From the NCBI GenBank assembly GCA_041908165.1, contig JAYRFV010000107.1:5952-69951 (forward strand): 64,000 bases of DNA, in the 5' to 3' direction. Each line of letters starts with the position of its first letter. Position 1 is the first letter of the stretch. This document shows, one piece after another, positions 9,494 through 17,913 of this stretch. This DNA is from JACQZU01 sp041908165. GTDB lineage: Bacteria > Acidobacteriota > Holophagae > Holophagales > Holophagaceae. The notes beneath the pieces are model-generated. The model did not search any database, was not told the origin of the DNA, and saw only the letters and a list, made by a program, of their open reading frames with translations. The position numbers were made by a program, and so were the translations under genes.

Positions 9494-10642
9494 ATGGCCC
9501 CGAATCCGGTCATCCCCTGGTTGGTTCTCGGCATTCCTGTCGCCTTCGTGGTGGTGGCGGTCGGCACCTTCATCGTCCGCTGGTCGCGGCTCCGGAAGGG
9601 CACGGGGCAGGATCCTGAGGCCCTGCTCCTGGGGGCGGTGTCCACCAGCCTCCGCGAGCGCGGGGAGCTGGCCGCCTCGCTGGGCGACCTGCGCACCCTC
9701 CACGAGCGCATCCTCGAGGCCCTCCCCTTCGGCCTGCTGTGGGTGGACGCGAGGCAGCGGATCGCGGGCCTCAACGCGGAGGGGCGGAGGCTCCTGAAGG
9801 TCAATCCCGGCGTGGTCGGCCTGGAGGCCGGGTTCGTCCTCGAGCCCTTCCCCTGGCTGCTGGACAGCTTCGAGCGGGCCGCCGGCCCGGCCGGCTGGCG
9901 CTGTTCCGGGGGCGGGCGCCGCTGGCGCCGGCGGCGCATCGAGGTGCCCGACAAGATGGGCGCCCTGGTGGAATTCGAGGACATCACCGAGGCCGAGAAC
10001 GAGGAACAGCGCAGGCAGCTGCGCGAGCGCTTCGCCGAACTGGGCGAGATGACCGCCGGCGTGGCCCACCAGATGAAGAACGGGCTGGCCGTCCTGAAGG
10101 GGCACGCCCAGCTGCTGCGGCGGGAGGGGCACCCGGAGACGGGACAGGTGCTGTTCGAGGAGGCCGTGGCGCTCGAAGGGGTGGTCCAGGGATTCCTGCA
10201 GTGGGCCCGCCCGCTGGATCCCCAGGTCCGCGCGCTGGACCTGAGGGAGGTGGCCTCTGCGGTGCTTGAGGAGATGCGGAAGCGGCCGGCGGCCCGCGGC
10301 CTGCTTCTGGACCTGTCGGGGGAGGGAGGGGCCGAGGGGGATCCGCTCCTGCTGCACCAGGCCCTCCTGAACCTCGTGGAGAACGCCTGCCAGGCATCCG
10401 CCCCTGGCGGCCGCGTCGAGGTGCGCCTGGAGGAGCGCCGGGTCCAGGTCCTGGACCGCGGGCCCGGGATTCCTCCGGACCGCGTGCAGCGGGTGTTCCG
10501 GCCCTTCGAGAGCGGTCGGCCGGACGGCACCGGGCTCGGCCTTCCGCTGGCCCTCAAGTGGGCCAACGCCCAAGGTGCCGACCTGAGCCTCCAGCCGCGG
10601 GAGGGGGGCGGCACCTGCGCCGATCTCCGCTGGCAGCGATGA
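9494..10642 (+). CDS. membrane-bound sensor histidine kinase
   Basis: This is a 382-residue protein. A single transmembrane helix spans about residues 8-28, followed by a cytoplasmic PAS-like region (about 70-170). The phosphoacceptor H192 lies in AGVAHQMKNGLAVLKGH. The catalytic domain shows the N box NLVENACQAS, the G1 box DRGPGIP and the G2 box GTGLGLPLALKWA. With no periplasmic loop, it probably senses a cytoplasmic or membrane cue through the PAS-like region. The HQMKN form of the H box resembles NtrB-type kinases, so an NtrC-type partner would be expected. No response regulator is adjacent. It follows pap by 8 nt. Confidence 0.9.
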   Translation: MAPNPVIPWLVLGIPVAFVVVAVGTFIVRWSRLRKGTGQDPEALLLGAVSTSLRERGELAASLGDLRTLHERILEALPFGLLWVDARQRIAGLNAEGRRLLKVNPGVVGLEAGFVLEPFPWLLDSFERAAGPAGWRCSGGGRRWRRRRIEVPDKMGALVEFEDITEAENEEQRRQLRERFAELGEMTAGVAHQMKNGLAVLKGHAQLLRREGHPETGQVLFEEAVALEGVVQGFLQWARPLDPQVRALDLREVASAVLEEMRKRPAARGLLLDLSGEGGAEGDPLLLHQALLNLVENACQASAPGGRVEVRLEERRVQVLDRGPGIPPDRVQRVFRPFESGRPDGTGLGLPLALKWANAQGADLSLQPREGGGTCADLRWQR

Positions 10643-10658
10643 GCGCAGAATAGCCCCC

Positions 10659-12371
10659 ATGCGCCTCGCCCTCCTGCAGCTCAACGCCCGTCTCGGGGAC
10701 CCGGAATCCAATGGACGCGCCCTCGAAACGGCCTACCGCCAGGCCGTCGCCGAGGGTGCAGAACTGGTGCTGACACCGGAACTGGCGGTGCCCGGGTACC
10801 TGGCGGAGGACCGTCTGTGGGAGCCTGGACTCTGGAGGCGCGTTGAGGTTGAGAACCTCCGGCTGGCGAGCCTCTCCGGGGCGGTGCCGCTGGTGTTCGG
10901 AACCCACGCTCCGGCGCCCTCCCGGCGGCTCTACAACGAACTGTGGTGGTGCCAGGACGGGGAGCGGCGCGCGGTGGTCCGGAAGCGCGTCCTGCCGGCC
11001 TACGATGTGTTCGACGAGGGGCGCTACTTCGAGCCCGACCCCGGTCCGCAGCCGCTGGTGTCCTTCCGTGGAGCGCGCATCGGCCTCTCCATCTGCGAGG
11101 ACCTCTGGGTCGACGGCAGCCTCACCGGTGGACGCTTCCGCTACGCTGTCGACCCGATTGGAGACCTGGCCTCGGCGGGCGCGACCCTCCTGCTGAATGC
11201 CAGCGCCAGTCCCGGCCACCTGGGCAGCTACCTGCCGCCGGGCCGTTCGGCGGCCTGGGCGACACCCTCCAAGGCCGCCCAGCGCCGCCGCCTCCTCCAG
11301 GGCCTGGCCTCCCGGCACGGCCTGCCGGTCGTCTACGCCAGCCGGGTCGGGGCCGAAAGCTGGCTGCTGTTCGACGGCGGCTCCGGCCTGGCCCAGCCCG
11401 GAGGAGGCTGGCAGGGGGCCGCCCCCTTCCATGAGGGGGTGGTCTGGGTGGACACCGAGGCACCCGGCCAGGGCTGGCCGGAGGCACCGTCGGAAAGCAG
11501 CTACCTGCACGCGGCCCTGGCTTCGGGCCTGCGCGACAACCTCGCCAAGCAGGGGCTTGAGGCGGTGGTGGTCGGGCTCTCGGGAGGCATCGACAGTGCG
11601 GTCGTCGCGGCCCTGGCATCGGAAGTCCTCGGCCCCGGCCGGGTGCTCGGGGTGGCCCTGCCGACCCGCTACACCAGCGCCGAAAGCCTGGGCCTCGCCC
11701 AGGAGCAGGCGCACCACCTCGGCTTGCACACCCTGTGCCTGGACGCGGAGGCGCCCTTCGAGGGCGCGGTGTCCAGCCTCACTTCCGCCTGGCCCGGCCG
11801 CCGTTTCGGGCTGACCGACGAGAACCTGCAGAGCCGCGCCCGGGGCATGCTCCTCATGGCGCTGACCAGCGAACCGGCGGTCCACGAACGGCTCGGGAGT
11901 TCCCGGGTGGCGGTGCTCAACACCGGCAACAAGAGCGAAGCCGCCACCGGCTACTTTACCCTCTACGGCGACGGAATCGGGGCCTTCGGCCTGCTCGGCG
12001 ACTGCCTGAAGGGGCGGGTCTTCGCCCTCGCCCGGGAACTCGGGGACGCCATCCCTGCGGGCGTCCTGAACCGCAAGCCCACCGCCGAACTAGCGCCGGG
12101 CCAGACCGATGAGGCGAGCCTCGCTCCCTACCCCCAGCTCGACGCGATCCTCGGCACCCTGCTGGAGGCCCAGGTGGCCGAGGAGGAGGTTTCCGACCGG
12201 CTGGCGGACATCCTGGACGGGGCCGAACTCGCCGGGGCCCGGGAGCACCTCCCGAGGATCCTGCGCCTGCTGCGGGGCACGGAGTTCAAGCGCCGCCAGC
12301 TGCCCTTCAACCTGAAGGTGAGCCCCAAGGCCTTCGGCCACGGGCGCCGGATCCCACTGACTTCCAGGTAG
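10659..12371 (+). CDS. nadE: glutamine-hydrolysing NAD+ synthetase
   Basis: This is a 570-residue protein. The N-terminal nitrilase-type glutaminase domain has the triad E41, K109 and C146 (in SICEDLW). The C-terminal synthetase domain has the ATP pyrophosphatase loop SGGIDS at 308-313, then NTGNKSEAATGYFTLYGD and a KPTAELAPGQTDE motif. It converts deamido-NAD+, ATP and glutamine to NAD+ in the cytoplasm. NadC at 44721 supplies the upstream nicotinate mononucleotide. The gene starts 16 nt after the kinase gene, and tRNA-Leu follows 48 nt after its stop. Confidence 0.95.
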   Translation: MRLALLQLNARLGDPESNGRALETAYRQAVAEGAELVLTPELAVPGYLAEDRLWEPGLWRRVEVENLRLASLSGAVPLVFGTHAPAPSRRLYNELWWCQDGERRAVVRKRVLPAYDVFDEGRYFEPDPGPQPLVSFRGARIGLSICEDLWVDGSLTGGRFRYAVDPIGDLASAGATLLLNASASPGHLGSYLPPGRSAAWATPSKAAQRRRLLQGLASRHGLPVVYASRVGAESWLLFDGGSGLAQPGGGWQGAAPFHEGVVWVDTEAPGQGWPEAPSESSYLHAALASGLRDNLAKQGLEAVVVGLSGGIDSAVVAALASEVLGPGRVLGVALPTRYTSAESLGLAQEQAHHLGLHTLCLDAEAPFEGAVSSLTSAWPGRRFGLTDENLQSRARGMLLMALTSEPAVHERLGSSRVAVLNTGNKSEAATGYFTLYGDGIGAFGLLGDCLKGRVFALARELGDAIPAGVLNRKPTAELAPGQTDEASLAPYPQLDAILGTLLEAQVAEEEVSDRLADILDGAELAGAREHLPRILRLLRGTEFKRRQLPFNLKVSPKAFGHGRRIPLTSR

Positions 12372-12419
12372 CCGGACGGCTGGCCAGCGCGCACCCCCCG
12401 GGGCTATCCTGGAGGGGCC

Positions 12420-12505
12420 GCCGGCGTGGCGAAATGGCAGACGCGGCAGACTCAAAATCTGCTTACGGCAACGTAGTGGGGGTTCGAGTCCCTTCGCCGG
12501 CACCA
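12420..12505 (+). tRNA. tRNA-Leu (anticodon CAA)
   Basis: A 7-bp acceptor stem (GCCGGCG with CGCCGGC) encloses a class II tRNA with a long variable arm. The anticodon stem GCAGA/TCTGC holds the loop CTCAAAA, giving anticodon CAA, which reads UUG. The T arm contains GGTTCGAGTCC. The terminal CCA (12503-12505) is encoded. UUG is rare in this G+C-rich genome, so this is a minor leucine isoacceptor. Confidence 0.96.
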
Positions 12506-12561
12506 ATTCGGACGGGTCGAAGGGGCTCGAAGTCGCGCTGCGGCGAAGGTAGTCTGGCGGG

Positions 12562-12738
12562 ATGACGAAGGACGACCCTCAGCAGATCCTCAGGCAGGTC
12601 GAATCGGCCCTCCGCGATGCGGAAGGCTGGGCGAACCAGTGCCTCGCCACGCCCCAGCGGGAACGCGGCGTGGATCGCGAAGTAATGGCATTGGCTATTC
12701 ACGAAGCACTGGCCACGATCCGCAAGGCGCGGTCCTGA
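12562..12738 (+). CDS. small hypothetical protein, 58 residues
   Basis: This short frame of 58 residues begins MTKDDPQQILRQVESALRDA and ends HEALATIRKARS. It is predicted to be helical and charged, with one tryptophan and one cysteine. No family is recognised. It lies between tRNA-Leu and the bacteriohemerythrin gene. Codon use and the amphipathic heptad-like pattern (ILRQVESALRDAEGW) support real coding. A weak GGCGGG precedes the ATG. Confidence 0.45.
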   Translation: MTKDDPQQILRQVESALRDAEGWANQCLATPQRERGVDREVMALAIHEALATIRKARS

Positions 12739-12815
12739 CCGTTCGGTGTTGAACCACGGGCTTGAGCAGGGCCCCCTTTCCACCCACGATGGACCTTTGT
12801 TTCGGGGATGGGTGG

Positions 12816-13220
12816 ATGAGCGAATGGCAGTGGAAACCGCGCTACGAACTGGGCATCCCCTTCATCGATGAACAGCACAAGCGGATCTTCTTCCTGCTCA
12901 ACCAGCTCCAGCAGGCCACCACCGAGGGAAGGGCGAGGGCCGAGGTCAAGGCCCTGCTGGAGGGGCTGATGCGGCAGACCGGCGAGCACTTCCACACCGA
13001 GGAGACGCTGATGCTGCAGATGGGGTACGAGAACCTCGAGGCCCACCGGATGCAGCACGCCGGTTTGATGGACGGCCTCTACGGCCTGGAGGCCCGCTTC
13101 CGCGATGGCGACACCTCCATGGCGCTGCTGGTGACCACCTACCTGGGCAGCTGGCTGCGCCACCACATCCAGGAGGGGGACCGGGCCTACGCCGACGTCC
13201 TCGCCCGCCGGGAGGCCTGA
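12816..13220 (+). CDS. bacteriohemerythrin
   Basis: This is a 134-residue single-domain hemerythrin. The di-iron ligand set is complete: H21 (IDEQH), H58 and E62 (HFHTEE), H77 and H81 (HRMQH), and H117 and D122 (WLRHHIQEGD). Such proteins bind O2 reversibly, or sense it, in the cytoplasm. The ATG at 12816 is preferred because bacteriohemerythrins begin a few residues before the first conserved Trp (here SEWQW); in-frame starts at 12789 and 12762 would add an atypical extension. It is convergent with the ABC ATPase gene, with 11 nt between stops. Confidence 0.9.
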   Translation: MSEWQWKPRYELGIPFIDEQHKRIFFLLNQLQQATTEGRARAEVKALLEGLMRQTGEHFHTEETLMLQMGYENLEAHRMQHAGLMDGLYGLEARFRDGDTSMALLVTTYLGSWLRHHIQEGDRAYADVLARREA

Positions 13221-13231
13221 CCGGCCGGTGT

Positions 13232-13963
13232 TCAGAACTTCAGGTTGGCGAGGTGCTGTTCGCTGGTGATGGGTTGGTTCGGCTCGTCGTGGATGATCTT
13301 GCCATCGCGCAGCTTCACGATGCGGTGGGCGTGGCGGGCGATGTCCTCTTCGTGGGTGACCAGGATGATGGTGTTGCCCTTCTGGTACAGCTCCTCGAAG
13401 AGCGCCATGATCTCGACGCTGGTCTTGGTGTCCAGGGCGCCGGTGGGCTCGTCGGCGAGCAGGATCGAGGGGTGGTTCACCAGGGCGCGGGCGATGGCGA
13501 CGCGCTGCCGCTGGCCGCCGGAGAGCTGGTTGGGCATGTGGTCGGCCCGCGGGGCGAGGCCGACGTTCTCGAGGGCCTGGAGGGCCAGGGCGTGGCGTTC
13601 GTGCGGCGTCTTGCCGGCGTAGATCAGGGGCAGTTCGACATTCTGCAGGGCGGTGGTGCGAGCCAGCAGGTTGAAGGTCTGGAACACGAAGCCGATCTCC
13701 TCGTTCCGGATCTGGGCGAGGTCGTCGTCGGACATGCTGGAGACCAGCTTGTTGTTCAGCTCGTAGGTTCCGGATGTGGGCGAGTCGAGGCAGCCGATCA
13801 CGTTCATCATGGTCGACTTGCCCGACCCCGAAGGACCCATGATGGCCACGTACTCGCCACGCTGGATGTCCATGTCCACGCCGTCCAGGGCCCGGACCTC
13901 CATGTCTCCCATGATGTAGATCTTGGTGACTTCCCGCAGTCGGATGAGTGGTGCGTCGGTCAT
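13232..13963 (-). CDS. ABC transporter ATP-binding protein, MacB/LolD type
   Basis: This is a 243-residue ATPase. Walker A is GPSGSGKS (43-50). The Q-loop segment is VFQTFNLLARTTALQNVELPL, typical of the MacB/LolD/FtsE group. The signature LSGGQRQRVAIARAL, Walker B ILLADEPT and the switch histidine in LVTHEED follow. It would power lipoprotein release, macrolide or peptide efflux, or a mechanotransmission complex. No permease or periplasmic partner gene is adjacent, so the exact system cannot be named. The ATG at 13963 is chosen because the open frame upstream is unlike the family. Confidence 0.88.
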   Translation of the reverse strand: MTDAPLIRLREVTKIYIMGDMEVRALDGVDMDIQRGEYVAIMGPSGSGKSTMMNVIGCLDSPTSGTYELNNKLVSSMSDDDLAQIRNEEIGFVFQTFNLLARTTALQNVELPLIYAGKTPHERHALALQALENVGLAPRADHMPNQLSGGQRQRVAIARALVNHPSILLADEPTGALDTKTSVEIMALFEELYQKGNTIILVTHEEDIARHAHRIVKLRDGKIIHDEPNQPITSEQHLANLKF

Positions 13964-14090
13964 CGTGGCCCCTGTTCCCTCGTAACATGATGCGCCAAGG
14001 CCCCGGAGGGTTGACCCTTGATTTTCGCAGCGGGGCCCGGGCCGTTTAGGCGGGGGTCCGGTACACTGGCTCCTTTGGGGAAAGATTCCC

Positions 14091-14108
14091 TGGAATTCAG
14101 GAATTCCA
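14091..14108. promoter_or_regulatory. perfect 8-bp inverted repeat, candidate operator
   Basis: TGGAATTC and GAATTCCA flank a 2-nt AG spacer, 31 nt before the acyl-ligase start and between two divergent genes. A symmetric, relatively A+T-rich site in this position suits a dimeric repressor, possibly a fatty-acid regulator. The regulator and its function are inferred. Confidence 0.35.
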
Positions 14109-14139
14109 ACCCGGGAACCCTGGCTGGAGGAGTTGGGAT

Positions 14140-16770
14140 ATGGGTCCAATCTTGGTCGCGCTGGCCCGCATGGTGCTGCGCCTGCGCTACCAGGTGACCC
14201 TGGAAGGCCTGGAGGAGGTGGCGGCCAGGGGCCGGCGCGGCATCCTGTTCCTCCCCAACCACCCGGCCCTGATCGATCCCGCAATCCTGCTGACGGTGCT
14301 GCACGGCGCCTTCCAGCCCCGGAGCGTCGCCGACCGGGACCAGATCGCCGCGCCGGGGATACGGGTCCTGGCCGCCCTGCTCGGCGCCCGGGCGCTGCCG
14401 GACCCGGCCAAATACGGGGAGGCCTCCCGGGCAGAAATCGAGAAGGTGCTGCGAACCTGCGCGGAAGGGCTGGAATCGGGCGAGAACCTCCTGTTCTACC
14501 CGGGCGGGCGCCTGATGCGCAGCCGGGTCGAGGATCTCGGCGGGAACAGCGGACTCCAGACGATCCTCCAGGCCGCCGCCGGGGCCCGAATCGTAGGGGT
14601 CCGGACCACGGGACTCTGGGGCAGCAGCTTCAGCCGTGCCGACGGGGCCCAGCCCCAGCTCGGAAGCTGCCTGGCCCGTGGCCTGAGGACGCTGCTGGGC
14701 AACCTCCTGGTCTTCGCGCCCCGGCGGCGGGTCCGGATCACGTTCGTGGAACTCTCCGACCTGCCCCTCATCGAGGGCCGGCAGGCCGTGAACCGCTGCC
14801 TGGAGGCGTTCTACAACCGGGAGGCCCCGGCCAACACCTACGTGCCCCGGTTCTTCTGGGAACGGGGACGGACGCGGACCTGTCCGGAACCCGCGCAGGC
14901 CGAAGGCCTGGGGGACGCGAGCCGGGTTCCCGAAGGCATCCGGAAGGCTGTCCATTCCCGGCTGCACCGTCTTTCGGGCCTGGAGACCATCACCGACGGC
15001 CAGGTCCTCTCCCGGGACCTGGGCCTCGACAGCCTGCAGCGGCTGGAACTGATGGTCTGGCTCGAAGGCGAGTTCGGCTGCACCTGCGCCGATCCCGATG
15101 CCCTGCAGACGGTCGGCGATGTCCTGCTGACCGCCGCCGGCCAGGGCGGCGCCGGCGCCAGGGCTGCGGCGAAGCCGGTGCCGCGCACCTGGCTGGAGCA
15201 CACCGTCGACCTCCCGCCTGGCATTCCCGACAGCCCGACCTTGACCGGGGCCTTCCTGCTCCAGGCCGCCCGCGATCCGCACCGGGCGGTGCTCGCCGAT
15301 GCCACCAGCGGGGTCAAGACCTACCGCGACGTGGTCACCGCCATCTTCGTGCTCGCACCGGTCCTTCGCCGCCTGCCCGGCCCCTACGTCGGCATCATGC
15401 TGCCGGCCACCGTGGGCGGGGCGATCCTCTTCCTGGCGGCACTCTTCGCCGGCAAGACCCCGGTGATGGTGAACTGGACCGTCGGGCCGCGCAGCATGGC
15501 CCACTGCCTGGACCTGCTCCAGGTCCGCCACGTCCTGACCGCCGGGCCCCTCCTGGCACGGCTCGAGGCCCAGGGGATGAACCTGGAGGGCCTGCGCGAC
15601 CGGTTCATCCTGCTCGACGAACTCGGCCCCCGGATCTCCACCTTCCGGAAACTGGTCGCCTTGGCCCGAAGCCACCTGGGTTGGGGCGCCCTGCGCCGGG
15701 CGCCGGTGCCGGACACGGCGGTGGTCCTGTTCACCAGCGGCTCCGAGAACCTGCCGAAGGCGGTTCCCCTCTCCCACGCCAACCTGCTTGGCAACCTCCG
15801 CGACATCACCGCCGCCATCCGCTTCACCGAGGACGACCGGATGATGGGCTTCCTGCCCCCGTTCCACAGCTTTGGCCTCACCTGCACGGTGCTGCTGCCG
15901 ATGCTGGCCGGGCTGCGGGTGGCCTTCCACCCGAATCCCACCGAGGCCCGGGCCCTGGCCCGGACCATCGATTCCCACGGCTGCAGCCTGCTGGTGGGCA
16001 CCCCCACCTTCCTGCACGCCATCGTCCGGGTCGCCGCCGACGCCCAGCTCCGCACCCTGCGCCTCTGCGTCACCGGCGCCGAGAAGTGCCCCGAGCCGCT
16101 CTACGAAGCGCTGGCGCGGCGCTGGCCGGACATGGTGGTGGTGGAGGGCTACGGCATCACCGAATGCTCCCCGGTGGTGAGCGTGAACCGGGTCGAGGCT
16201 CCGCAGCGCTGCACCATCGGCAAGGTTCTGCCCTCCCTGGAGTACGCCCTGGTGGACCAGGAGGGCAGGGCGCGGGTGGCGCGCGGCCAGGAAGGCATGC
16301 TGCTGGTCCGCGGCCCGAGCGTCTTTTCCGGGTACTTGAACCACCAGGGGCCATCGCCCTTCCATGCCTTCGAGGGCAGGTCCTGGTACCGGACCGGCGA
16401 CCTGGTGCGGGAGGCCGAGGATGGAACCCTCACCTTCGCCGGGCGGCTGAAGCGCTTCGTCAAGCTCGGCGGGGAGATGGTGAGCCTTCCGGCCATCGAG
16501 GAGGCCCTCAACAACCACTACGTCCACGAGGACGACAGCGAGCCGGTGCTGGCGGTGGAAGCCACCCCCCAGGACACCAACCCCGAGGTGGTGCTGTTCA
16601 CCGTGGCGGGCATCAGCCGGGACGAGGCCAACGCCACACTGAGGGCAGCCGGACTCAGCTCCATCCACAACATCCGGATCGTCAAGCGGCTGGAGTCGAT
16701 CCCCCTGCTCGGCACCGGCAAGACCGACTACCGGGCCCTCAAGGAGAGTCTGGCCAGCAGCGCCTCCTGA
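14140..16770 (+). CDS. three-domain acyltransferase / acyl carrier protein / acyl-CoA or acyl-ACP synthetase
   Basis: This is an 876-residue fusion. Residues about 1-230 are a PlsC-like acyltransferase with the catalytic H41 and D46 (NHPALID) and a modified FYPGGRLMR block. Residues about 265-345 form a carrier domain whose phosphopantetheine site is S298 (LGLDSLQRLE). Residues 350-876 are an adenylate-forming ligase: FTSGSENLPKAVPLSH from 531, GYGITECSP and YRTGDLV. The order resembles Aas (2-acylglycerophosphoethanolamine acyltransferase/acyl-ACP synthetase) with a carrier domain inserted, so the protein could activate, hold and transfer an acyl chain by itself. GGAGG lies 9 nt before the ATG. 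Confidence 0.85.
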   Translation: MGPILVALARMVLRLRYQVTLEGLEEVAARGRRGILFLPNHPALIDPAILLTVLHGAFQPRSVADRDQIAAPGIRVLAALLGARALPDPAKYGEASRAEIEKVLRTCAEGLESGENLLFYPGGRLMRSRVEDLGGNSGLQTILQAAAGARIVGVRTTGLWGSSFSRADGAQPQLGSCLARGLRTLLGNLLVFAPRRRVRITFVELSDLPLIEGRQAVNRCLEAFYNREAPANTYVPRFFWERGRTRTCPEPAQAEGLGDASRVPEGIRKAVHSRLHRLSGLETITDGQVLSRDLGLDSLQRLELMVWLEGEFGCTCADPDALQTVGDVLLTAAGQGGAGARAAAKPVPRTWLEHTVDLPPGIPDSPTLTGAFLLQAARDPHRAVLADATSGVKTYRDVVTAIFVLAPVLRRLPGPYVGIMLPATVGGAILFLAALFAGKTPVMVNWTVGPRSMAHCLDLLQVRHVLTAGPLLARLEAQGMNLEGLRDRFILLDELGPRISTFRKLVALARSHLGWGALRRAPVPDTAVVLFTSGSENLPKAVPLSHANLLGNLRDITAAIRFTEDDRMMGFLPPFHSFGLTCTVLLPMLAGLRVAFHPNPTEARALARTIDSHGCSLLVGTPTFLHAIVRVAADAQLRTLRLCVTGAEKCPEPLYEALARRWPDMVVVEGYGITECSPVVSVNRVEAPQRCTIGKVLPSLEYALVDQEGRARVARGQEGMLLVRGPSVFSGYLNHQGPSPFHAFEGRSWYRTGDLVREAEDGTLTFAGRLKRFVKLGGEMVSLPAIEEALNNHYVHEDDSEPVLAVEATPQDTNPEVVLFTVAGISRDEANATLRAAGLSSIHNIRIVKRLESIPLLGTGKTDYRALKESLASSAS

Positions 16771-16776
16771 TCCGGT

Positions 16777-17913
16777 TCAGCCGGGCACCTCGACCAGCAC
16801 CGCCTGGCCCAGGCCGCCGCCGATGCCCAGGGTGGCCACACCTAGCCCCCCGCCCCGGCGACGCAGGAGATGGATCAGGGTGACCAGGATGCGGGCCCCG
16901 GAGGCGCCGATCGGGTGGCCGCGGCTGATGCCCCCGCCGGCGACGTTCAGGCGGTCCAGCGGAAGGCCCAGCTGGTGGACGCAGACCAGCACCTGGGCCG
17001 CAAAGGCCTCGTTCAGCTCCCAGAGGTCCACATCGGCGACCCCCAGCCCGTGGCGGTCCAGCAGCCTGCGCACGGCTGGAACCGGGGACTCCCCCATGTC
17101 CAGCGGGTCCACTCCCGCTTCGGACCAGCCCAGGATCCGCGCCAGAGGCTTCGCATCCAGGGCCTGGTCCGGGCGCGCCACGAGCAGGGCCGCGGCACCG
17201 TCCGCAAGGGCGGATGCATTCCCCGCAGTGACCTGCCCGTCGGGCAGGAACACCGGCTTCAGGAGGGCCAGGTCCTCCGGGGTGCAGTCGGGCCGCACGC
17301 ACTCGTCGGCCTCCAGGCCTGCCACCGGCGCGAACTCCGCCGAAAGATCGGTGGCCTCGGCCCGACGGTGGCTCCGCAGGGCATAGGCATCGGCCTCCGC
17401 ACGGCCGACACCTCGTTTCGAGGCAAGGCGCTCGATGGTCTCCCCCATCAGGAGGCCGGTGATCGGGCAGCGGAGCCCGTCCAGGTGCATCACGTCCGGT
17501 GCCTGCCGGTGGCCGGTGCGGAAGCCCCACCGCAGGCCCGGAAGCAGGTGCGGGGTGTCGCTCATGGCTTCGCTGCCGCCCACCAGGACCGGTCCTTCCT
17601 CGCCATCCTCGAGGCAGAGGCAGCCGAAGCGGAGGGCCTGCAGGCTTGACCCGCAGGCCATGTTCAGGGTCGTGGCCAGCGTGGCGGCCGGGAGCCCGGC
17701 CCGCAGCGCGATGGTCCGGGCCGGGTTCATGCCGCTGGTGTGGTTCCGGGCGAGCCCCCAGAGGATCCTGCCGGGGCGGGGCAGGGCCGGGTCGGAGAGG
17801 AGGTCCTGGACCACACTCGCGCCGAGGCCGACCGCGCCCCGTCCGCGCAGGCTGCCGCCATAGCGGCCCTGGGGCAGACGCCGGGCGGCGAGGACCTGCC
17901 ATTCCTGGTTCAC
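16777..17913 (-). CDS. thiolase-family protein lacking the second catalytic cysteine
   Basis: This is a 378-residue protein. Nucleophile C87 (NMACGSSL), NEAFAAQ and the histidine in GGGISRGHPIGASGA are all present. The C-terminal motif normally ending CIGGG reads TLGIGGGLGQA, so Gly363 (codon GGC, one base from TGC) replaces the acid/base cysteine. Canonical thiolases need that cysteine for condensation or thiolysis. This copy may therefore be impaired or have another role, for example as a SCP2-like or acyl-binding homologue. The GTG start overlaps the stop of the upstream YdcF-like gene (GTGA), so the two are probably co-translated. The 3' end converges on the acyl-ligase gene with 6 nt between. 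Confidence 0.85.
   Translation of the reverse strand: MNQEWQVLAARRLPQGRYGGSLRGRGAVGLGASVVQDLLSDPALPRPGRILWGLARNHTSGMNPARTIALRAGLPAATLATTLNMACGSSLQALRFGCLCLEDGEEGPVLVGGSEAMSDTPHLLPGLRWGFRTGHRQAPDVMHLDGLRCPITGLLMGETIERLASKRGVGRAEADAYALRSHRRAEATDLSAEFAPVAGLEADECVRPDCTPEDLALLKPVFLPDGQVTAGNASALADGAAALLVARPDQALDAKPLARILGWSEAGVDPLDMGESPVPAVRRLLDRHGLGVADVDLWELNEAFAAQVLVCVHQLGLPLDRLNVAGGGISRGHPIGASGARILVTLIHLLRRRGGGLGVATLGIGGGLGQAVLVEVPG

Noticed and set aside
9486..10642. A start for the histidine kinase far upstream, inside pap
   Set aside because: The frame is open back to 8195, but the residues before 9494 are the shadow of pap, and the transmembrane helix begins right after the ATG at 9494.
14039..14067. 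TACACT as a -10 box for the acyl-ligase gene
   Set aside because: No acceptable -35 box lies 16-18 nt upstream; a single -10-like hexamer is not enough.
13960..16668. A 902-codon minus-strand open frame opposite the acyl-ligase gene
   Set aside because: It has no recognisable domain, while the plus strand encodes three clear domains.
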